DNA from: Bacillota bacterium
Lineage (GTDB): Bacteria; Bacillota; Bacilli; Paenibacillales; NBRC-103111
Assembly: GCA_023388055.1 (NCBI GenBank)
Contig: JAEWGW010000032.1
Location: forward strand, 62,001 to 126,000
Direction: 5' to 3'
Length of the DNA: 64,000 nucleotides
Within the stretch, counting starts at the first letter, position 1. Each line of letters begins with the position of its first letter. Below the pieces are notes generated by a model that saw only the letters and a program-made list of their open reading frames with translations, ran no database searches and was not told the DNA's origin. A program made the translations under genes and the position numbers. Shown in pieces: positions 58,978 through 64,000 of the stretch.

Positions 58978-60752
58978 AGGATCAATTTCCCCTTCCGCAG
59001 CTCCTCCTGAAAGGCGCGCAGCCGCGAGTGCCGCTCCGCCAGCTGTCCGATATAAAGCTGCCAGCGTTCCTGCTCCTTCAGCTTTTTGTAGAAGCCTGCC
59101 AGTTTTTTCAGCAGCCGGACGGCTTGCTTGTAGGACTGCCGGTTTTTCTCCATAATGTACCGCTCTGCATCCTGATGGTAAAGAGGGAGGACCAGCCGGA
59201 GGTCGGTTTTTTCCAACAACCGCAGGATCTCCCTGTCCGCATAATAAATGGGGTGCCCCTGAGAAAGCAGCATATGAGCCACCTGTCTGGCATCGCCGTT
59301 TTCGATCAGGTAGATGGTATAGATATCCCGGGATTGGGGCAGCATCTGCTTGATCCATTCGATCCAGCCCGGTTCTTCCGGCTGCGATGCCGCCGCATCG
59401 ATCCACATAGGAAAGATTTCATGGTTCAGCAGATAAGACTCTCTTCTCAAAAAACGCGTCAGCCCCCGGAGCCATACCAGCAGCCGCCCCCAAGCCTGAT
59501 GATCGTAGAGATGGTTCACATAGTACATATAACGGTCCTTGGGAAGAGAGGAGTGGGCCGTTATGATAGCCAGAGCAGTCTCATCCTTGCCGTCCAAAAA
59601 GTCAAAAAGAGCCAGGCCGAACCGGATGCGGGATAACTGACTGTCATGGCTTGCCCGGGACTGCAGCTCCTCCAGCCGGGTTCGCTCTTCTACTCCCCAT
59701 TCACCGGAGGAGGGAAAGATCCTTCCCCACACCGTCAGGTACAAAACACTCCAATCCAGTTGGGGAGGAGTAGAGTTGAAGGTATTCAGCCGGAGCAGCT
59801 CCAGGGCTTCCTTCATCGTCTCGTTATAACGGATGTGCACTTCCTCCATGTCGATAACGGTCAAAATCTCCTCTGCATGCTGGGAGGCGGCGCCGGCCAG
59901 GTCCTTGGTGAGTTGGGACATGCCATAGATTCGACTGGGGTTAAAGGAGGGCTGGACAAAAAACTGCTCCAGGGCCTCCATCGCAAAAAGCTGGGCATGA
60001 AGCACGAACAGTCCCCGGACCGTGGACGGCCAGCCTCTGGATTCATCCGCCATTTCCTCCACGACATGATAATAGAAGCCTCTCAGCTCCGACTCCAAGC
60101 CAAACATATAAGACCCCGGACGGGGATGCATAAGTGCTTTTAGGAACCTGTTGCGGAAATATGCGCGCCATTGCTCAGCGGATTCCTCCGGTTCAGGAAA
60201 TACCGGTTGGGAAAAGGAGCGTTTGCTCTGTTTTTCCTGTTTGGATCGTGGTTTATCCGTTCTCGCCTCCGCCGGACGCAACGTCTCCTCCAGAAGCTCC
60301 GGAGAGAGCGGCTCAGAGGAGAGCGTCTCCGCTACAGCAGCTTGCTTCTGCCAAGCGGAGGGAGCTGCTGAAGACTCGTCCGCAGCCGCCAGCTCCTTGT
60401 GTGCCGCGCGGTTCTTGGCCGCAGCATTGCATTCCATCAGGAACATCTCCGGCATTTTACCGGCCACCCGCAGAACATGCAGAAACACCGCCAGATCATG
60501 CCGGCAGCACAGCTCCCCGCAGCTGCAAAACACAGGCTCGTCCGCGGCAGATGGGTCAAGCTCCACGCGGAAGCTGTGGGGGCCCTCCTGACAAGCCGCT
60601 ATCATCGTCTCGTCATCGGCAAACACCCACTCCACATTTCCGCCCTGACGGAACAGCGCATACCCCTTCTCCAGCTGCTCCCCGGATATATTCGATTTAA
60701 TAAACATCCTCAGATTCTGCATCACCTTCGGAGGGATCGGAGAAACTGCCAT
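58974..60752 (-). CDS. SWIM zinc finger protein
   Basis: The 592-residue protein has a SWIM finger (FCSCGELCCRHDLA, CxCxnCxH) near residue 80, after an N-terminal strand-helix part (LEKGYALFRQGGNVEW). The rest is helical and unrecognised, with a linker rich in Ser, Glu and Lys at about 130-190. SWIM fingers bind DNA or protein and are often paired with SNF2 helicases, as here. The start ATG 60752 follows GAGGTG; a longer frame back to 60806 lacks a better site. Confidence 0.92.
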   Translation of the reverse strand: MAVSPIPPKVMQNLRMFIKSNISGEQLEKGYALFRQGGNVEWVFADDETMIAACQEGPHSFRVELDPSAADEPVFCSCGELCCRHDLAVFLHVLRVAGKMPEMFLMECNAAAKNRAAHKELAAADESSAAPSAWQKQAAVAETLSSEPLSPELLEETLRPAEARTDKPRSKQEKQSKRSFSQPVFPEPEESAEQWRAYFRNRFLKALMHPRPGSYMFGLESELRGFYYHVVEEMADESRGWPSTVRGLFVLHAQLFAMEALEQFFVQPSFNPSRIYGMSQLTKDLAGAASQHAEEILTVIDMEEVHIRYNETMKEALELLRLNTFNSTPPQLDWSVLYLTVWGRIFPSSGEWGVEERTRLEELQSRASHDSQLSRIRFGLALFDFLDGKDETALAIITAHSSLPKDRYMYYVNHLYDHQAWGRLLVWLRGLTRFLRRESYLLNHEIFPMWIDAAASQPEEPGWIEWIKQMLPQSRDIYTIYLIENGDARQVAHMLLSQGHPIYYADREILRLLEKTDLRLVLPLYHQDAERYIMEKNRQSYKQAVRLLKKLAGFYKKLKEQERWQLYIGQLAERHSRLRAFQEELRKGKLIL

Positions 60753-60830
60753 ATTGTACACCTCGTACATAATTATTGTTGGTGTCATTATAACATGTTT
60801 GGACAATTTCCTTTACTCTGCGCCAGACGC

Positions 60831-60862
60831 AAAAAATCCCCGTTCCGGAAGAAAACGGGGAT
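60831..60862 (-). terminator. Terminator of the coiled-coil gene
   Basis: On the minus strand ATCCCCGTT pairs with AACGGGGAT and a T run follows. Confidence 0.88.
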
Positions 60863-60892
60863 AGGAGATATGCAGGCTAATCTCACGTTGGT

Positions 60893-61306
60893 TCAGGAGA
60901 GGTCAGACTTGGAATAAATGGCGCGCCTCAAATCGCGGATTTCGCCTTCCTGCTCCAGAGAACGTAGAGACAGCATCTCCAAAATTTTATCCTGCCGTTC
61001 CTGACTGGCCTGGAAGGATACCATCATGCCATAGATTTTGTGTACGTCCAGTGTCAAGGCCTCCAGCTTCGCATCGGTCATTTCCTGCCGGTGAATAATG
61101 GCCTTCGTCAGCTGGAACAGCTCCTTTTGACCTGCGTCCAAATTATCCAACCGCTGTTCAAACCGGTCCAGCCGTTCTTCAAACTTTTGCTGTCTTTCCT
61201 CAAACTTCCCTTGTCTTTCCTCAAACTTCTCTTGTCTTTCCTCAAACCTCTGCTGCCGGGCGTCCATCTGCTCCAGCTTCTCGAGAATAAGATCAAGCTT
61301 GTCCAT
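60893..61306 (-). CDS. Coiled-coil protein with heptad repeats
   Basis: The 137-residue protein starts MDKLDLILEKLEQMDARQQR and contains tandem seven-residue units (FEERQEK, FEERQGK, FEERQQK, FEERLDR) in residues 20-55, then a second helical part. A long parallel coiled coil is expected. The DNA repeat unit is 21 bp. Function is unknown; small proteins like this are common in Paenibacillaceae. The start lies eleven bases after AAGGAG. Confidence 0.82.
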   Translation of the reverse strand: MDKLDLILEKLEQMDARQQRFEERQEKFEERQGKFEERQQKFEERLDRFEQRLDNLDAGQKELFQLTKAIIHRQEMTDAKLEALTLDVHKIYGMMVSFQASQERQDKILEMLSLRSLEQEGEIRDLRRAIYSKSDLS

Positions 61307-61462
61307 TGGCGCATTCGCTCCTTGGGAAATGTAATACGCCTAACCAACAAGAGCAAGGGCAGGCTCTGTATCCGGGCATCTGTCAGCGTAAGATTATTGT
61401 AACACAGGAGAGCGCGGCCATAAAGAAGTGCATTCCTGTCAATTTCCGCAAAATTGTACATA

Positions 61463-61506
61463 TGCTATAATAGAGAACAGTGTGATAGGCCAGTACACGT
61501 ACTGGC
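61463..61506 (+). promoter_or_regulatory. Promoter and operator of ugd
   Basis: TGCTATAAT at 61463-61471 is an extended -10 element. GCCAGTAC-AC-GTACTGGC at 61489-61506 is a perfect inverted repeat placed at about +10 to +30, where a repressor would block transcription. Confidence 0.65.
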
Positions 61507-61533
61507 ATTCGAAAAAGAAAGAAGGATAATCCT

Positions 61534-62847
61534 ATGAAAATAGCCATTGTAGGGACAGGCTATGTAGGTCTCGTCACCGGCGTTTGTCTCTCAGAAATCG
61601 GCCATCAGGTTACGTGCATTGATGTGGATGAAGCAAAGGTAGATAAAATGCGTGCCGGAATTTCTCCTATCTACGAACCGGGCCTGGACGAGCTGATGCA
61701 GAAGAATATTGCTGCGGGCAGGCTGTTTTTCACCACCTCCCATCAAGAAGGGTTTCGTGATGCCGAAGCCATTTACATTGCGGTTGGCACGCCTCCAAGG
61801 GAGGATGGTACGGCCAATCTCTCCTATGTCGAGGAAGTAGCGAAGAGCATTGCTGCCCATATTCAGAGCTACACGGTTATCGTTACCAAGAGCACTGTGC
61901 CTGTAGGAACCAATTATCGAATCAAGGAAATGATTAGCGCGGGAGTGGAAGGCCGGGCTTTATTTGATATTGTATCCAATCCGGAGTTTCTGCGGGAGGG
62001 TACTGCGGTGCAGGATGCTTTCCAAGGGGACCGGATCGTGATCGGCTCTGATCATCCCAAGGCGGCTCAGATCGTGGAAGAGATTAACAAACCCTTCGGC
62101 ATTCCCGTGTACCACACGGATATCAGCAGCGCCGAAATGATTAAATATGCCTCCAATGCTTTTCTGGCCACCAAGATCAGCTTTATTAATGAAATTTCGG
62201 CCCTTTGTGAAAAGCTGGGGGCAAACGTAGAAGATGTGGCAGCAGGCATGGGGATGGACAAACGTATCGGCAGCCAATTCCTGCGGGCGGGCATCGGCTA
62301 TGGGGGCTCTTGTTTCCCCAAGGATACCAAGGCTTTGGTGCAAATTGCAGGAAACGTGGAGCATGAATTCGATCTTCTGAAATCGGTGATTCAAGTTAAT
62401 AACAAACAACAGCGGCTGCTGGTAGATAAGGCCAAAGCACGTTTTGGGTCCCTGGAGGACAAGACTGTTGCGCTGCTGGGTTTGGCTTTTAAGCCACAGA
62501 CCGACGATATGCGTGAATCTGCTTCTATTGTAGTCAGCCAGCAATTGGTGCAAGAGGGTGCCCGAATACAAGCATTTGACCCCATCCAGCCGGAAATGGC
62601 AGCGCAGCTTCTTCCTCCGGAGGTGGCATTATGCCGTACATTGGAGGAGGCTCTTACCCATGCAGACTGTGTATTTATCATTACTGATTGGCCGGAATTC
62701 AAAAATATGGATATACCGATGGCCAGTCAGCTTATGAAGTCTCCGGTATTCTTCGACGGGCGTAATTGTTTTAGCCTGGAGTATGCCGCTTCCCAAGGGA
62801 TCGAGTATCATTCGATTGGCCGGGAGAGCGTTAGGGTGAACGAATAG
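61534..62847 (+). CDS. ugd: UDP-glucose 6-dehydrogenase
   Basis: The 437-residue enzyme oxidises UDP-glucose to UDP-glucuronate with NAD. It has the nucleotide fold MKIAIVGTGYVGLVTGVCLS, the catalytic loop GIGYGGSCFPKDTKAL near residue 250 and LGLAFKPQTDDMRESAS in the C-terminal part. UDP-glucuronate serves capsule, teichuronic acid or exopolysaccharide synthesis. The start follows GAAGGATAA. A phosphatase of YwqE type follows, as in capsule loci. Confidence 0.96.
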   Translation: MKIAIVGTGYVGLVTGVCLSEIGHQVTCIDVDEAKVDKMRAGISPIYEPGLDELMQKNIAAGRLFFTTSHQEGFRDAEAIYIAVGTPPREDGTANLSYVEEVAKSIAAHIQSYTVIVTKSTVPVGTNYRIKEMISAGVEGRALFDIVSNPEFLREGTAVQDAFQGDRIVIGSDHPKAAQIVEEINKPFGIPVYHTDISSAEMIKYASNAFLATKISFINEISALCEKLGANVEDVAAGMGMDKRIGSQFLRAGIGYGGSCFPKDTKALVQIAGNVEHEFDLLKSVIQVNNKQQRLLVDKAKARFGSLEDKTVALLGLAFKPQTDDMRESASIVVSQQLVQEGARIQAFDPIQPEMAAQLLPPEVALCRTLEEALTHADCVFIITDWPEFKNMDIPMASQLMKSPVFFDGRNCFSLEYAASQGIEYHSIGRESVRVNE

Positions 62848-62976
62848 GATAAGGAAGGGCTCCTGGATGCCAGCCGGGGGCCATTTTCATTTTTAGCCAT
62901 TATGTACCATGGACTTTAGTAAATCTTCTCAGGTACAATACAGACATAAATTCGACAAAATTATTGGGAGCCCAAA

Positions 62977-63738
62977 ATGATAGACATCCACAATCATATC
63001 CTGCCGGGAATAGACGACGGATGCAGGAGCCTGGAAGAATCATTGGAATTAGCGAGACTTGCCGTTAAAGAAGGCATCCATCATATTATCGCCACTCCCC
63101 ACCACGCTAATGGGCGATATCACAATGAAGCGGATAAGGTTCGTCAAGCTGCCGCGCAATTAAATTTGGCTCTATCCGAAGAAGGATTAGACCTTCAGAT
63201 TCACACCGGCCAGGAAATCCGGGTTTACAAGGAGCTGCTGGACGATCTGAATGCCGGCAAGCTGCTTACCCTCGCCGGGTCGCGTTATATGCTCCTGGAG
63301 TTTTCCTCCAGCCGGGTTCCCGAGGGTATCGAGGATTTATTGCATGAGTTGAGTCTTGCGGGAATTACAGCCATTATCGCCCATCCGGAACGGAACATGG
63401 AGCTTGCCGGGAATCTTTCGAGATTGGCGGACTTAATTGACAGGGGTGCTTTGGCCCAAATGACTACCCATTCCATTAACGGGTTGTTCGGCCGCAAAAT
63501 CCAATCCATCTCTCTGGATATGTGCCGCTCTAATCTCATTCACTTCCTTTCATCCGATGCACATAATCCCATGGAACGGCCTTTTTCCTTGCAAACTGCC
63601 GCAACCTATATAATGAAGAAATTAGGAGAAGAGACCTATTCCTATTATAAGGAAAATGCTAGTAGGGTTCTTTATAACCAGGAAATTATTCCTATTTCAC
63701 ACAACGTACATAATAAAAAACGCTTTCTTTTCTGGTAG
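62977..63738 (+). CDS. Tyrosine-protein phosphatase (YwqE/CpsB/CapC, PHP family)
   Basis: The 253-residue enzyme has PHP metal motifs: MIDIHNHILPGIDDG at the start, ATPHHANG near residue 40, HPERN near 135 and SSDAHNP near 195. It removes phosphate from tyrosine kinases and from sugar-nucleotide dehydrogenases such as Ugd, so pairing with ugd is expected. The kinase partner is not in the window. The start follows TTGGGAG. A GTGAT-A-ATCAC inverted repeat at 63816-63826 lies downstream. Confidence 0.94.
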   Translation: MIDIHNHILPGIDDGCRSLEESLELARLAVKEGIHHIIATPHHANGRYHNEADKVRQAAAQLNLALSEEGLDLQIHTGQEIRVYKELLDDLNAGKLLTLAGSRYMLLEFSSSRVPEGIEDLLHELSLAGITAIIAHPERNMELAGNLSRLADLIDRGALAQMTTHSINGLFGRKIQSISLDMCRSNLIHFLSSDAHNPMERPFSLQTAATYIMKKLGEETYSYYKENASRVLYNQEIIPISHNVHNKKRFLFW

Positions 63739-63920
63739 CTTCACCCATTTTACGTTGACCCCTGGTTTCCATCTATGATAAAATTTTCTTCATGAATCGA
63801 TCATTTTTAGATAAAGTGATAATCACGCTTAGGTTTACTCTTACTTACGAGTTTTATATTTTTATATTCATACATAGCATTATTCGTTTTCCCAAATTTA
63901 AAGATGAGGTGAGTATAAGC

Positions 63921-64000
63921 ATGAAGTTAAAAAAGAAAGCGATAACGACAACTCTGGCCGCTTCTCTGGTGGTTGGATCTCTTGCAGGTGTACCGGTTTA
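63921..64000 (+). CDS. Exported protein, 3' end outside window
   Basis: The frame starts MKLKKKAITTTLAASLVVGS after GATGAGGTGAG and runs to the window edge (26 residues). Three lysines and a hydrophobic helix ending near AGVPV form a signal peptide. S-layer or other cell-wall proteins in this family start like this, but the mature part is not visible. Confidence 0.8.
   Translation, partial: MKLKKKAITTTLAASLVVGSLAGVPV

Overview
The window looks like chromosomal DNA of a spore-forming Bacillota of the Paenibacillaceae (Paenibacillus-like). The pointers are moderately high GC, strong AGGAGG-type ribosome binding sites with TTG and GTG starts in use, a CotH-type spore-coat protein, a Ku/LigD end-joining operon, YesM/YesN-type sugar two-component genes, DUF1540, and the order thiL-tsaE-tsaB-rimI-tsaD // ABC-F // moaC-mog-tatA-tatC-groES-groEL, which parallels the thiL (ydiA) to groEL block of Bacillus subtilis. 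No rRNA, tRNA, IS element, integrase or CRISPR array was seen.

Layout: 1-6.8 kb holds the end of a CotH protein, an azoreductase, a DUF1540 protein, an unknown protein, a methyltransferase and a NarL-type two-component pair. 7-13.5 kb holds a BcrA-type ABC transporter, cardiolipin synthase and an NHEJ operon (ku, ligase, polymerase) in which LigD is split into two genes. 14.2-21.2 kb is one minus-strand operon: two sugar ABC permeases, binding protein, histidine kinase, AraC-type response regulator. 21.8-35 kb is the housekeeping block: thiamine kinase, t6A tRNA modification, RimI, ABC-F, 5-formyl-THF cyclo-ligase, molybdenum cofactor, Tat export and GroESL with a CIRCE operator. 35-40.9 kb holds small metabolic enzymes and a GH88 hydrolase. 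41-54.9 kb is a compact PBSX-type contractile-tail locus. 55.3-61.3 kb holds a SWIM protein, an SNF2 helicase and two low-complexity proteins. 61.5-64 kb starts a polysaccharide locus (UDP-glucose dehydrogenase, YwqE-type phosphatase) and ends in a new exported protein.

Three things stand out. First, six intergenic elements of about 175-185 bp share one geometry: two forward and two reverse copies of a short tag, with about 50 bp between copies on each side. The tag sequence differs from locus to locus but is kept within a locus. They sit mostly between convergent genes and beside degenerate tandem repeats. Second, eight perfect DnaA boxes lie in 306 bp just downstream of tsaD and before the ABC-F gene. 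Third, the phage-derived locus contains repressor, ImmA protease, late regulator, sheath, tube, frameshifting chaperone, tape measure, baseplate and fibre genes, but no terminase, portal, capsid, integrase, holin or endolysin. That is the expected content of a headless, R-type tailocin-like particle. Its fibre gene has a sharply AT-richer 3' half, suggesting an exchanged receptor-binding region.
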